Shown here: positions 16,119-25,023 of the stretch, in pieces
Numbering within the stretch: position 1 is the stretch's first letter
Layout of the letters: each line of letters begins with the position of its first letter
DNA from: an uncultured Bacteroidales bacterium
Lineage (GTDB): Bacteria > Bacteroidota > Bacteroidia > Bacteroidales > P3
Length of the DNA: 64,000 bases
Assembly (NCBI GenBank): GCA_937886715.1
Contig: CAKZZD010000016.1
Span: forward strand, 1 to 64,000
Direction of reading: 5' to 3'
Program-made: the position numbers and the translations under genes
The notes under the pieces: generated by a model
What the model saw: the letters and a program-made list of their open reading frames with translations, nothing else
What the model was told of the DNA's origin: nothing
Databases searched by the model: none

Positions 16119-17147
16119 ATGGAAAAACATTTTGTTCCCAAAGCGGATCGCGAATATACAAAAGCTGATTTCCAGAGCGACCAGATGGTGAAGTGGTGCC
16201 CGGGCTGCGGCGACCACGCCATCCTTGCCGCATTGCTGGCCACCTTCCCCAAGACCGGCTACAAGAAAGAAAATGTCTGCATGGTCTCCGGTATCGGATG
16301 CTCGAGCCGTATCCCCTACTATGTCGACACCTACGGTTTCCACAGCATCCACGGTCGTGCCTGCGCCATCGCCACCGGCGTCAAACTGGCCAACCCAGCT
16401 CTGAGCGTGTGGGTCAACATGGGCGACGGCGACTCCATGGCCATCGGCGGCAACCACCTCATCCATGCTGTACGCCGCAACCAGGACCTCAACATCACCA
16501 TCTTCAACAACGAGATCTACGGTCTGACGAAAGGCCAGTACAGCCCCACCACCAAGTTCGGCCAGGTGACCAAGACTTCCCCCTTCGGCACCATCGACTA
16601 TCCCTTCAACCCGGGTGAGCTGGTGATGGGCGCACAGGGCACCTTCTTTGCCCGCACTCTCGACTGTGTCCCGCAGCTTTCCACCGAGTGCATGACGCGC
16701 GCCGCCAAGCACGACGGATGCTCCGTGGTCGAGGTGCTCCAGAACTGTGTCATCTTCAACGACAAGACCCATGCCGCCATCACCGACCGCGCTGTCCGCG
16801 ACGACCGCACCATCGTGCTCGAACATGGCAAGCCCATGATCTTCGGCAAGGACAAGAACAAAGGTCTTCGCTTCAACGGCCGTTGCCTCGAGGCTGTCAC
16901 CATCGGCGAAAACGGCGTCACCATCGACGACATCATGGTGCACGACGAGACCACCGAAGACACCGGCATCCACATGATGCTGGCCCACATGGGCGGCGAC
17001 CTGCCCGTGGCACTCGGCGTCATCCGCAACGTCAAGAAGGTCTCCTACACCCAGCTCTACGAAGAGCAGATGGATGAACAGATGGCCAACGGCAAATACC
17101 ACAGCGTGGACGAGCTGCTCAACAGCGGCGACACCTGGGAGGTGTAA
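16119..17147 (+). CDS. korB: 2-oxoacid:ferredoxin oxidoreductase beta subunit (KorB)
   Basis: A 342-residue thiamine diphosphate-binding subunit that works with KorA. WCPGCGDHAIL (26-36) is the family N-terminal motif, and the TPP/Mg motif GDGDSMAIGGNHLIHAVRRN spans 102-121. The cysteines in CPGC and GIGCSSR (61) belong to the beta-subunit Fe-S cluster region. The length is typical for the two-subunit KorAB form. It is co-directional with korA and followed 29 bases later by a strong terminator, so korAB is a closed two-gene operon. Confidence 0.94.
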   Translation: MEKHFVPKADREYTKADFQSDQMVKWCPGCGDHAILAALLATFPKTGYKKENVCMVSGIGCSSRIPYYVDTYGFHSIHGRACAIATGVKLANPALSVWVNMGDGDSMAIGGNHLIHAVRRNQDLNITIFNNEIYGLTKGQYSPTTKFGQVTKTSPFGTIDYPFNPGELVMGAQGTFFARTLDCVPQLSTECMTRAAKHDGCSVVEVLQNCVIFNDKTHAAITDRAVRDDRTIVLEHGKPMIFGKDKNKGLRFNGRCLEAVTIGENGVTIDDIMVHDETTEDTGIHMMLAHMGGDLPVALGVIRNVKKVSYTQLYEEQMDEQMANGKYHSVDELLNSGDTWEV

Positions 17148-17176
17148 TCAAGCCATCCACACTCCTATAATGAACA

Positions 17177-17212
17177 GGCCCGAGCCGTTGGCTCGGGCCT
17201 CTTCTTGTCCTT
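17177..17212 (+). terminator. korAB terminator
   Basis: A perfect 10-bp stem, GGCCCGAGCC (17177-17186), loop GTT, GGCTCGGGCC (17190-17199), followed by a T-rich stretch TCTTCTTGTCCTT. Confidence 0.9.
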
Positions 17213-17245
17213 ATCCTCTCCTTCCCCTCCCCTGCTCTCAGCGCC

Positions 17246-18397
17246 TCAATGCAGCGTGTGGCGCATGATGCGGTCGTAGCCGGAATAGGTGCGCGTGGTG
17301 CCGTCGGTGAAATGAAACGTCACCGACGTGACGCGCATGTATTTGATCTTGCCGTCGCCCTGCCAGAACAGCTCGTCGAAGGTGTACTGCGCCGGGCTGC
17401 CAGGATGGATGGGACCCATACAGCGCACCGTGCGCACCGAGCGGTGGAATTTGTCCTCCTGCACCCGGTCGCGGCTGTTGTAGGGGGTCACCGTCAGCTC
17501 CACCTTCGTGATGGGCTTCTTGAAACAGTTGTATATGTTGAATTCCAATCCGAACATATACTCGCTGCGGGCGGGACGCACCGACATGAAGAAGATCTCG
17601 TTGCGGTTCATTTGGTCCTTGGTGCGCAGCACATCCTCCTTCAGTCGGGCCTGTGCGTCGGCCAGCGAATCCTGCATCATCTCCACCGCGATGCTGTCGG
17701 CCGTGCGGGCGGCGGTGAGCGAGATGTCGTTCAGCGAGTCCAGCTCGGCCTGCAGGGCATGGCGTCGGGCGCTGTCCTCACGCACCAGCATCGAACGGTT
17801 GCGCTCATATTCCAGCTGCGAGGCTTGTGTGGCGAAGGCCGCCCACTCGGCCAGACGGTCCACGGCGCGGAGCGTCACCTGCTGCGGCTGTCGCGTGTTG
17901 GTGGCCAACGTAAACTCCACAGGCCACTGTTCCGACGGGCGGAAATCGTAGCCCAGCCACTGGATGGCGCTGTAGCGGCCGAAGGTGCGGTTGGTGGTGT
18001 CGACGTCGAGGAAACCCTGGCAGAGGTCCATGTCGACGTAGGCCCAGCGCAACAGCGAGCGGAAGCGCTGCTGCCAATAGGAGTGCGACACCAGATAGGG
18101 CAACAGTTCCTGCGCCAGTCCTTCCTCGAGGCGCACGTCCACAGTGTCGTTTTGAAGGCGGATATATTTGCGGCCCCAGCGGCTGTAGGGACCTGACAGA
18201 TGATAGTCGGCGTTGAATCGGACACTTCCGCCGGTAGCCTCCACCAGGCGCGAGCGCAACTCGGCCGGAGGATCCACCAGGAAAGCCTCTGAGCGGCAAG
18301 CCTCGTCGAGCGTGGCGAAATTCCAGGGATGCTGTGCCGCAGCCAAAGGCACAAATGCCATGAAAAAGAAAAGCGGCAAAAAGAAACGCATTCTCAT
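17246..18397 (-). CDS. Secreted hypothetical protein with coiled coil
   Basis: A 383-residue exported protein. ATG at 18397 (or 18391) gives a signal peptide MRMRFFLPLFFFMAFVPLAA; the longer ORF adds 44 residues that spoil it. Residues of roughly 180-250 are strongly helical and charged (DSARRHALQAELDSLNDISL, MMQDSLADAQARLKEDVLRT), which suggests a coiled coil between two beta-rich parts. The C-terminal part (VELTVTPYNSRDRVQ, YTFDELFWQGDGKIKYMRV) resembles a small beta-sandwich. The family is not recognised; it appears to be a conserved Bacteroidales periplasmic or envelope protein. It is convergent with korAB, sharing the terminator region. Confidence 0.75.
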   Translation of the reverse strand: MRMRFFLPLFFFMAFVPLAAAQHPWNFATLDEACRSEAFLVDPPAELRSRLVEATGGSVRFNADYHLSGPYSRWGRKYIRLQNDTVDVRLEEGLAQELLPYLVSHSYWQQRFRSLLRWAYVDMDLCQGFLDVDTTNRTFGRYSAIQWLGYDFRPSEQWPVEFTLATNTRQPQQVTLRAVDRLAEWAAFATQASQLEYERNRSMLVREDSARRHALQAELDSLNDISLTAARTADSIAVEMMQDSLADAQARLKEDVLRTKDQMNRNEIFFMSVRPARSEYMFGLEFNIYNCFKKPITKVELTVTPYNSRDRVQEDKFHRSVRTVRCMGPIHPGSPAQYTFDELFWQGDGKIKYMRVTSVTFHFTDGTTRTYSGYDRIMRHTLH

Positions 18398-18537
18398 ATC
18401 GCAATAAACATTATGCTTTCGAAAAATGTAACGCCCATCCACAGAAATTATTGCCCCTCGCCCCAAAACATCCACCCGAAAATCCATATTCGCCCCTCTC
18501 ATTCTGATGGTGTGGCCCTTAGACTGCATTTCGATCC

Positions 18538-19128
18538 TTATGGGCGATATTTTCCATCGTTTAAAACAGCGTCTCTGTCATTCTTTTTTATCACTTTGGC
18601 GGGGTTTCCGGCCACGACCACATCGTCCGGGATGTCGTGTGTCACCACACTGCCGGCGCCCACAATCACGCGGTTGCCGATGGTCACACCTGGGCATACC
18701 GTCACGCCGCCGCCCAGCCAGCAGTCGTCGCCGATGTGGATGGGAAGTCCGGTTTCGATGGTCTTGCGGCGTTCAAGGTAGTTGTGCGGGTGGTCGGGCG
18801 TCAGCAGCTGGCAGTTGGGACCAATCAGCGTGTGGTTGCCGACGGTGATGCCGCCGCCGTCGAGGAAGACCCCGTTGAAGTTGATGACCACCCCTTCGCC
18901 GAGGGTGATGCGTTCGCCGTGGTCGCAGTGGAACGGCGGAATGACAAGTGCCGAAGGATGGGCGTTGGGCAGCAGGGCTTTTGTGCAGCGGCGGCACTCG
19001 TCCATATCCCAAGCCCCGCATTGGTTCAAGGCCCGCATCGCCTCGTAGGTGTGCCTGATGCGTGCCTGTATCTCCGGATCCGTATAGTCATACGGCATGT
19101 TGTTGCACATCTTCTCGTATTCGGTCAT
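18538..19128 (-). CDS. Sugar O-acetyltransferase (maltose/galactoside acetyltransferase family)
   Basis: A 196-residue left-handed beta-helix acetyltransferase that uses acetyl-CoA to acetylate a sugar or nodulation-type oligosaccharide. The Mac domain is at the N-terminus (EKMCNNMPYDYTDPEIQA), followed by hexapeptide repeats (DGGGITVGNHTLIGPNCQLL, IGDDCWLGGGVTVCPGVTIG). The catalytic His is in LLTPDHPHN, and VVAGNPAKVIK is the conserved C-terminal motif. ATG at 19128 fits the family start; the longer ORF from 19194 has no support. The acceptor is unknown. It stands alone between a secreted protein and the accessory island. Confidence 0.9.
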   Translation of the reverse strand: MTEYEKMCNNMPYDYTDPEIQARIRHTYEAMRALNQCGAWDMDECRRCTKALLPNAHPSALVIPPFHCDHGERITLGEGVVINFNGVFLDGGGITVGNHTLIGPNCQLLTPDHPHNYLERRKTIETGLPIHIGDDCWLGGGVTVCPGVTIGNRVIVGAGSVVTHDIPDDVVVAGNPAKVIKKNDRDAVLNDGKYRP

Positions 19129-19298
19129 AGCGTTTTCGTGTTTTTTTTCAGACAGAACCACCTCAATATTACTGGACAAACCCGGTTCTCCCACGATGTG
19201 GTAATAGCTCCGGAAAACAATAAACGGAAATATAGCCTTTGGTAATAGTGTATTGTTTCATATCATTATACCGCAATGCTTACATCATATATCTTACG

Positions 19299-19685
19299 TC
19301 ACACCTCAATATATCGTCCAGGGACAAAGCCGTTCGTCCGATACTCGGCATGAGATACATAGCCCAACTGGTTAGAAATGATACGTGTGTCGCCAATCTG
19401 TGCGTCGATATTCCTATGCGAGTGGCCGTAAATCCAATAGTCGATGCCTGACTCTGCGATGTAGTTTCCCAATTCCACGGTAAAAGCACCATTTATCAGG
19501 CTGTCGCGGAACTCAGGAGCGGTGCACAGTCCTGTCGGCACATGATGTGTGAGCGTGATCTTGAACTTTGCAATACTCTCTGAGACGGCCTTTTTCACAA
19601 ACTGCAGACAGCGCTCATGCTCAAGGTTGAAGGTGTCGGACGAAAGACGGTGCCCATTGTATCTGATTCGGTAAAAGTTGTTCAT
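19299..19685 (-). pseudogene. Metallophosphoesterase, N-terminally truncated
   Basis: A 128-residue piece that matches the second half of a calcineurin-like phosphoesterase: KITLTHHVPTG and DYWIYGHSHRNI hold the late metal ligands. The first half, with the DxH, GDxxDxG and GNH motifs, is absent, so catalysis is not expected. An ATG at 19685 coincides with an internal Met of the family, and a promoter plus palindrome lie just upstream, so a short protein could still be made. It marks the left edge of the remnant-rich island. Confidence 0.75.
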
Positions 19686-19697
19686 TAATTATTTGTT

Positions 19698-19749
19698 GTT
19701 CAAAATTTTTGAACATGCAAATATTTTGAACAAACACGCTGCAAAATTA
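19698..19749 (-). promoter_or_regulatory. Promoter and GTTCAAAA palindrome
   Basis: TAATTTTGC on the minus strand (19749-19741) is a -7 element. Downstream, GTTCAAAATTTTTGAAC (19698-19714) is an 8-bp-arm palindrome, with another TTTTGAAC half-site at about 19724-19731. It looks like an operator left with the truncated gene. Confidence 0.45.
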
Positions 19750-19958
19750 CACAAAATAAACAAACTACGCAAATAAAATACAATTATCACTTCAAAATTT
19801 CATCTGCATCCGACGCGATTCCCACACGGCTCGCACCTCGTGGTTATTGAAAAAACGTATGGATTTCTTATTGCCCATTGTCGTTTATTATATTCATTCC
19901 AATACCCACTCACGCATTTACACATTTACGCATTCACACGTTCACGCATTCTTAAAGC

Positions 19959-20015
19959 GCATTCTGCCTGGCTCCGTATGAGCGAAACTGCCTGTGGCCG
20001 TTTTGCCGGCCTGCG
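19959..20015. repeat. Dispersed 'GCATTCTGCCTGGCTCC' element, copy 1
   Basis: It starts GCATTCTGCCTGGCTCCGTA and ends CCGGCCTGCG. It is nearly identical to 22209-22265. It is preceded by a tract of cattcacac-like units from 19908. It lies in the 19686-20269 gap. Confidence 0.75.
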
Positions 20016-20168
20016 TGGTATGCCTGCGACCACTGAAAGTGTGATGGGCAACGCTTTAATACGAATTAATACAGCGAATAGCACCGCTAAAAAGAACATA
20101 TGTAGCGAGTCAACACCACTGAAATTAATCAAATCAAGCGAAAAATGCATTAACGCCTTGTTTGTAAT

Positions 20169-20216
20169 GCACTTTTTTTAGTGCAAATTATAATGCAGAC
20201 GCACTTTTTTTAGTGC
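20169..20216. promoter_or_regulatory. Twin 16-bp palindromes upstream of the DUF4143 ATPase
   Basis: GCACTTTTTTTAGTGC occurs identically at 20169-20184 and 20201-20216, 32 bases apart, about three helix turns. The second copy sits where the -33 element of the promoter (-7 TATCTTTGC at 20234-20242) should be. This is the placement expected for a repressor operator. Confidence 0.6.
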
Positions 20217-20269
20217 ATATTAAAAACATTTTGTATCTTTGCAGCCGGAAACAAAAACGACAACTCACC

Positions 20270-21445
20270 ATGATTGACGATGTATTATACGAGTTTATGC
20301 GCGAGCAGCTGGCAACGACAAGCCATGATTTTGTGCGCTATTTATATCCACAAATTGATTGGACATTGCGGATGTTCGGTCTTGTGGGCCCGCGAGGCGT
20401 GGGTAAGTCAACCCTCATAAAACAGCATATAATCTTCGAAAAAGACAACCAAAAGGCGCTTTATATCTCGGCCGACCACAGTTATTTTGCCAACCACACG
20501 CTCTTGGAGGTGGCCTCAGAATGGAACAAAGAAGGGGGCACTCATCTGTATATCGACGAGATACATAAATATGAGAATTGGTCGACAGAACTAAAAAATA
20601 TCTACGACGGTTATGGGGCGTTGAAAGTAGTCTTCACAGGATCGTCGGTGCTCGACTTGCTCAAGGGGCAGGCCGACTTGAGCCGTCGCGCTGTCATGTA
20701 CACCATGCAGGGACTCTCGTTCCGCGAATATCTTGAGATGTTCCACAGCATCAAGATGCCACAATACTCGTTGGAGGATGTTCTCGCCAACAAAGTAGAC
20801 GACACCGTGCTCCCCCATCCGCTTCCGCTCTTTAGGCAGTATCTCCAGGATGGTTACTATCCTTTCAGCAAAGAAGGTGCATTCCGGTCGCGACTCGACC
20901 AAATCATCACCCAAACCCTCGAATCCGACATCCCGCAATATGCCTCCCTCTCCGTCTCCACGGGACGCAAACTGCGTAGGCTGATGGCCATTGTGGCGCA
21001 GAGCGCTCCTTTCAAACCCGACTATTCCAGCATTGCCAACGCCCTTGGTGTCAGCCGCAATGTGGTGCCCGACTATCTTATATATATGGAACGAGCGGGA
21101 ATGATTGGCCAGCTACGTAATGAGACTGGTGGGGTGAGAAGCTTGGGAAAGGTGGAGAAAACCTATCTCGACAACACCAACATAATGTATGCCCTTGGGG
21201 CGGACAGTACCAACAAAGGCAACCTGCGTGAGACCTTCTTTTTCAATCAGACGCGAGTAGTAGGCGATGTTATCTCATCAGGAGTTTCCGATTTCATCAT
21301 TGGTGACCACACCTTCGAGGTTGGCGGTAAAAAGAAAGGAAAGAAACAAATTGAGGATGTTGCCAACGGCCATATCGTGAAAGACGACATAGAGTACGGC
21401 CACGGAATAAGCATACCGCTGTGGACGTTTGGGCTGCTCTATTAA
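20270..21445 (+). CDS. AAA+ ATPase with DUF4143 domain
   Basis: A 391-residue ATP-binding protein of the large Bacteroidota AAA_14/DUF4143 family. Walker A is GPRGVGKSTLI near residue 41, and Walker B LYIDEIHKYENW near residue 93. The DUF4143 domain occupies the last 160 residues, with a nuclease-like closing part (SDFIIGDHTFEVGGKKKGKK). The role is unknown; members are often found singly near mobile or defence genes. ATG at 20270 is chosen because the promoter -7 lies at 20234. Twin palindromes overlap its -33 region. It is complete, in contrast to the remnant of a relative at 21708. Confidence 0.88.
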   Translation: MIDDVLYEFMREQLATTSHDFVRYLYPQIDWTLRMFGLVGPRGVGKSTLIKQHIIFEKDNQKALYISADHSYFANHTLLEVASEWNKEGGTHLYIDEIHKYENWSTELKNIYDGYGALKVVFTGSSVLDLLKGQADLSRRAVMYTMQGLSFREYLEMFHSIKMPQYSLEDVLANKVDDTVLPHPLPLFRQYLQDGYYPFSKEGAFRSRLDQIITQTLESDIPQYASLSVSTGRKLRRLMAIVAQSAPFKPDYSSIANALGVSRNVVPDYLIYMERAGMIGQLRNETGGVRSLGKVEKTYLDNTNIMYALGADSTNKGNLRETFFFNQTRVVGDVISSGVSDFIIGDHTFEVGGKKKGKKQIEDVANGHIVKDDIEYGHGISIPLWTFGLLY

Positions 21446-21457
21446 ACAACAACTCCC

Positions 21458-21546
21458 GCATTAACGCATTCACACGTTCACACATTATATATTAGCACAT
21501 TTACACATTCCCGCATTCACACATTTATATTGCATTCACACGTTCA
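21458..21546. repeat. Degenerate 'cattcacac' tract
   Basis: Imperfect 8-10 base units (GCATTCACAC, GTTCACAC, TAGCACATTTACAC, CCCGCATTCACAC) follow one another for about 90 bases. The same words occur at 3370, 16026, 19908, 22376, 28770, 30768 and 31082. Confidence 0.65.
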
Positions 21547-21594
21547 AGCTTATTGTTTCTTCGGTGATCCTTCGGCGATGGTCCGACGATAGTT

Positions 21595-21609
21595 GTCAGC
21601 CGAGCTGAC
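21595..21609. repeat. REP-like palindrome
   Basis: GTCAGCCGAGCTGAC has 6-bp arms. A degenerate partner, CAGTCAGCTCAGCCGATG, follows 10 bases later. It is related to the GTCGGC/GCCGAC palindromes further right. Confidence 0.5.
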
Positions 21610-21707
21610 GGCATACCAGTCAGCTCAGCCGATGGCACACCACGGCGACGGGTCGGCAGTTTCTTTAAATGATGTTGACCAATTCTTGGAGGGTTTGCAC
21701 ATCAAGT

Positions 21708-22016
21708 TTACGCCTCCAGGCTGTTTTTGTCGGACAGAAAATGCATTAGGCCCATCGTGACAATACCATTCTCATCGTGTCTGACATTCTGGTGGTCCAT
21801 CGTGAGCAAAATCTTCTTGAAAGAGTCGTTAATATGCAGCAAGGACCGCTTCTCCTGTATTATTTTTTCGTCTGATAGCATCTGGTATGCCGACTGGACA
21901 TAGTAGCGTTGCCCTCCTTTGTTAGCCACAAAATCCACTTCCAACGTCTGTCGAGGCTCTCCTTGTGGCCTAACAATCACGTTGCCCACATCCACGCTGA
22001 CTATTGCCACGTGCAT
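21708..22016 (-). pseudogene. DUF4143 ATPase remnant (C-terminal part)
   Basis: The 102 residues correspond to the C-terminal nuclease-like part of an ATP-binding DUF4143 protein: TLEVDFVANKGGQRYYVQSA followed by DEKIIQEKRSLLHINDSFKK. The ATPase half is missing; upstream sequence decays into repeats. It belongs to a different subfamily from the intact ATPase at 20270, so it is not a simple duplicate. Confidence 0.7.
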
Positions 22017-22208
22017 TCATCAGATGCTCAATATATTTCGGGCTTTCAATGGTCATTGCATTTCGATTTTGTGGTTATACATCCATTTTTTCGAAATGCA
22101 AAAGTATTGGAAAAATATTTTATAACGACCCTGTCAGCCAGATTGCCGTTACCCCACGGCGAAGTCTCGTTAGCGTTTCGGAAATTCGCATTCACGTATT
22201 CTTTTAAC

Positions 22209-22381
22209 GCATTCTGCCTGGCTCCGCATGAGCGAAACTGCCTGTGGCCGTTTTGCCGGCCTGCGACGTAAGCACGGCAACGTGCAGAGGACTGGAGCAA
22301 ACGCATTCTGCCTGGCTCCGCAGGAGACACGGCCTGCGACGTAAGCACGGCAACGTGCAGAGGACTGGAGCAAACGCATTC
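22209..22381. repeat. Two 'GCATTCTGCCTGGCTCC' elements sharing a 52-bp direct repeat
   Basis: Element starts lie at 22209 and 22303. A 52-bp stretch, CGGCCTGCGACGTAAGCACG onward to GCATTC, is identical at 22257-22308 and 22330-22381 (73-bp spacing). The second copy lacks the middle ATGAGCGAAACTGCCTGTGG part. The gap 22017-22777 holds these elements, a REP-like palindrome and no gene. Confidence 0.8.
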
Positions 22382-22467
22382 CCACATTAGCACATTCAGT
22401 TATTCAGTGGTCGCCGACCTCAGTTCACACATTTATATTGCATTCTCTTTGAATCATGTGCTGTGGC

Positions 22468-22482
22468 GTCGGCTCTGCCGAC
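22468..22482. repeat. REP-like palindrome GTCGGCTCTGCCGAC
   Basis: Six-base arms GTCGGC/GCCGAC around CTC/TCT. Flanked by GTGAATCATGAACCATTAAC, another phrase seen in this island. Confidence 0.55.
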
Positions 22483-22777
22483 AACCGTGAATCATGAACC
22501 ATTAACCATACTGCCGACCTCAGTTTAAGCAATCAATTGTTCAAGATTTACACAATTCATTACACATGCCGTATTTCAGTTCCTTTTGTTACACAACCTC
22601 TATCATTTTTCAATAATCATCTTTCTTTTTTTGTCGAAATGCTCATACTAAGGGCAAGAACAAATACAATTATTTGAAGTGATGGTGTATAACTTAACTT
22701 CTATTGCCATTGTATGGATAGATGAGTGCGTAATGGTTTCCTCCGCTGTCTTACATTTTTATATTTCAATCTCTGGA

Positions 22778-23710
22778 TTATATTTCAATCTCTGGAGTTT
22801 TATAGCGTATCGATCCTTCTTCGTCAATGCTAATAATCTTAGAATATGTGACTTTTGTATTTTTGTTTTTAATCGCGTTAGCAAAATCTTTTATATAATC
22901 TATATTAGGAGAAATGTCTATTAGTTGATATAATTCCTGTCCTGATGTTGTGAATGACCTAATAGGGAATATTATTTCTTGAGATTTGGCCTTAATACTG
23001 ACAATAACAACTATATCACCATAAATAAATGCAGTTTTTGTGTCTGTTAATTCTTGAGATGACAGGTGTCTTTGAACAAAATCTCCGGGACGCAACAGGC
23101 CAATTTCAACAAGTTTTGCAATATCCACATAGTTAATGCCAAATTTGCTTAAATCATTATTAGGCGTATAAAGGAAAGCATCTCCGCATACAAAGGTTAA
23201 TTGAGCTACTTTTTGAAACAATTCCGCATCATCTTTTGTCATATTTCGTAATAACTCTAATGTTCTTAGAGAGTACGATTTGGGTTGTTTTATTTCACCA
23301 GCAAGAATTTGGCTCCATAATAGTTGCATATCGTTATCAGATACATCTTGGACTATATCAAAAAAACGGGTGGTCCAATCTGAATTCAATGGTTCTTTTG
23401 ACACATTTTCTTCCGATTCTAGTATCTTCCCTGCATTAGAAACAACTTCTTCAATATTTTTTTGACGTTTTTCTTCTTTATTTACAATACGATTGTTTAT
23501 TCTTTCAAGATATTTAACTTTTTCTAAGTCGCCATCAATAATTGCTTGAGTTTTAGCTTGCTCAATTGCGATAATTGACTCGGCTTTTGCTTCGGCTTTT
23601 GCTTTCCTAACGATTTGTTTTGGCTCATATAATGTACCGATTGCATTTGAAACCACTTCTATTAATTTCTCCAGAGGTTTCCCATCCATTATTTTTACCA
23701 AATTATCCAT
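22778..23710 (-). CDS. DUF2806 domain-containing protein
   Basis: A 310-residue cytoplasmic protein. The N-terminal half is helical and charged (KAKAEAKAESIIAIEQAKTQ, LERINNRIVNKEEKRQKNIE). The middle resembles the DUF2806 core (FFDIVQDVSDNDMQLLWSQI, LAGEIKQPKSYSLRTLELLR). The molecular function is unknown. Its AT-rich composition differs from the core genome and matches the AbiH and restriction genes, which suggests transfer. It starts 81 bases after the AbiH stop on the same strand, so the pair may be one defence cassette. Confidence 0.75.
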   Translation of the reverse strand: MDNLVKIMDGKPLEKLIEVVSNAIGTLYEPKQIVRKAKAEAKAESIIAIEQAKTQAIIDGDLEKVKYLERINNRIVNKEEKRQKNIEEVVSNAGKILESEENVSKEPLNSDWTTRFFDIVQDVSDNDMQLLWSQILAGEIKQPKSYSLRTLELLRNMTKDDAELFQKVAQLTFVCGDAFLYTPNNDLSKFGINYVDIAKLVEIGLLRPGDFVQRHLSSQELTDTKTAFIYGDIVVIVSIKAKSQEIIFPIRSFTTSGQELYQLIDISPNIDYIKDFANAIKNKNTKVTYSKIISIDEEGSIRYKTPEIEI

Positions 23711-23791
23711 CTTTAATTGTTTTCTATAAATGTTTTAGCTTGTTTTTTATAATTCAATATTCTATACTGCCATTTCTTATTCACACATCTT

Positions 23792-24877
23792 TCATGTCTT
23801 TTTTATCAGTGGTTCGCAATAGTCTTTGCATACAACGCGGTCGCGCATCAGTTTTGGGTCGCTGAAGTTTCGGTTGATGTTGATTGTTAATTCAGAATAG
23901 TTGTCTTTTCTGTCGCCTATTTGGTGATAATATGGCTTTATCGATACACAGTTGGGGTGTTCGAAGATGGTGTTTAGCAATGTTCGGTCGCTATTGCCAC
24001 AGGAGTGGCCCATAATGACGGTCTGGAAAGGACCCGACTCGATGAACTCGAGCATGCGACGGTAGTTGTCGTGCTCCAGATATCGAATTGACTTCACATG
24101 ACGCATACACTCACTATCATTTTGTTCTTTGAGCCTCTTATAATTCTCGTCCAATTCATCCCCATAGCCGAAGATAACGCCTTGTGGTTTGTCTAATTTC
24201 CCATGTATGTAGTTGACCGTCGTATTATCTGCCAAATACAATTCCGGGGTGGTGGTATAATTAAAGTTAAGTAGCTGTACATAATCGACGTTCAAATCTT
24301 CTCTGGAAAAGCCAAATGGAATTCCAACGGCGATTTCTCGTCTTTCAACAGGCCTATATATCTTTTCATTAATTTTGTCAAGATAGATAATTTTCTTCTT
24401 TTCCTCCAATTTCAAATACTTGATTAAATAATCTTTCAAGACGTTTAATTGAAAATTTAACTTCTCATAATCTCTCAAATCTGGAATAATTGCATTTTCC
24501 AAAACCATTGTTAGAAAACGATAGTATACGTTCTCAATATCAACCCACCCCGTTGTTTCAATATCAAAATTTATTCTCTCAAAAAACGTACTTTTATACT
24601 CGAAATCACATAGTTGAGCATCCAATTTAACCCTCTGAATGAACTCTTTAGCCTCCATACCTCTTTTTTTGTAATACCAATCACGCACTAAATACCAATC
24701 ACTTATACCAATATTGTTCAGTTTAAACGAGCAAAATTCATCTGAAATACTATTGTCAGACATGCGCATCAATCGATTACCCCACTCTTCCCAATACCAA
24801 TCTATGAAGTGTTCATATTTGGTTTTGAGACCGTGAGCCAAGTCGAAGCCGTTGCCTATGAGAACAAGCCTATTCAT
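23792..24877 (-). CDS. AbiH-family abortive infection protein
   Basis: A 361-residue member of the bacteriophage abortive infection AbiH family. Family marks are the N-terminus LVLIGNGFDLAHGLKTKYEH and the late motif VIMGHSCGNSDRTLL with PYYHQIGD. It is thought to kill or arrest phage-infected cells; the biochemical activity is not established. ATG at 24877 is used, as the longer frame begins with TTG. AT-rich. It lies between a decayed gene upstream and DUF2806 downstream, all leftward, below a Sau3AI-like restriction system. Confidence 0.85.
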   Translation of the reverse strand: MNRLVLIGNGFDLAHGLKTKYEHFIDWYWEEWGNRLMRMSDNSISDEFCSFKLNNIGISDWYLVRDWYYKKRGMEAKEFIQRVKLDAQLCDFEYKSTFFERINFDIETTGWVDIENVYYRFLTMVLENAIIPDLRDYEKLNFQLNVLKDYLIKYLKLEEKKKIIYLDKINEKIYRPVERREIAVGIPFGFSREDLNVDYVQLLNFNYTTTPELYLADNTTVNYIHGKLDKPQGVIFGYGDELDENYKRLKEQNDSECMRHVKSIRYLEHDNYRRMLEFIESGPFQTVIMGHSCGNSDRTLLNTIFEHPNCVSIKPYYHQIGDRKDNYSELTININRNFSDPKLMRDRVVCKDYCEPLIKKT

Positions 24878-25023
24878 TGATAATCGATTCTGATTCAACG
24901 AGATTTATAATCATTATGTTTATACAACCATTATTATTTCACATTAATTTTCTTTCTCATCAAGTACACAATTACATCATACAATTCTTGATATCCAAAC
25001 TATCTTTTGTTATGCCCTATCGT

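Noticed and set aside
18398..18529. 44-residue N-terminal extension of the secreted protein at 17246
   Set aside because: It would move the signal peptide inside the protein; the ATG at 18397 fits better.
19959..22381. tRNA or rRNA fragments in the GC-rich repeat elements
   Set aside because: No cloverleaf, T-loop or rRNA signature could be found; the elements repeat as dispersed units instead.
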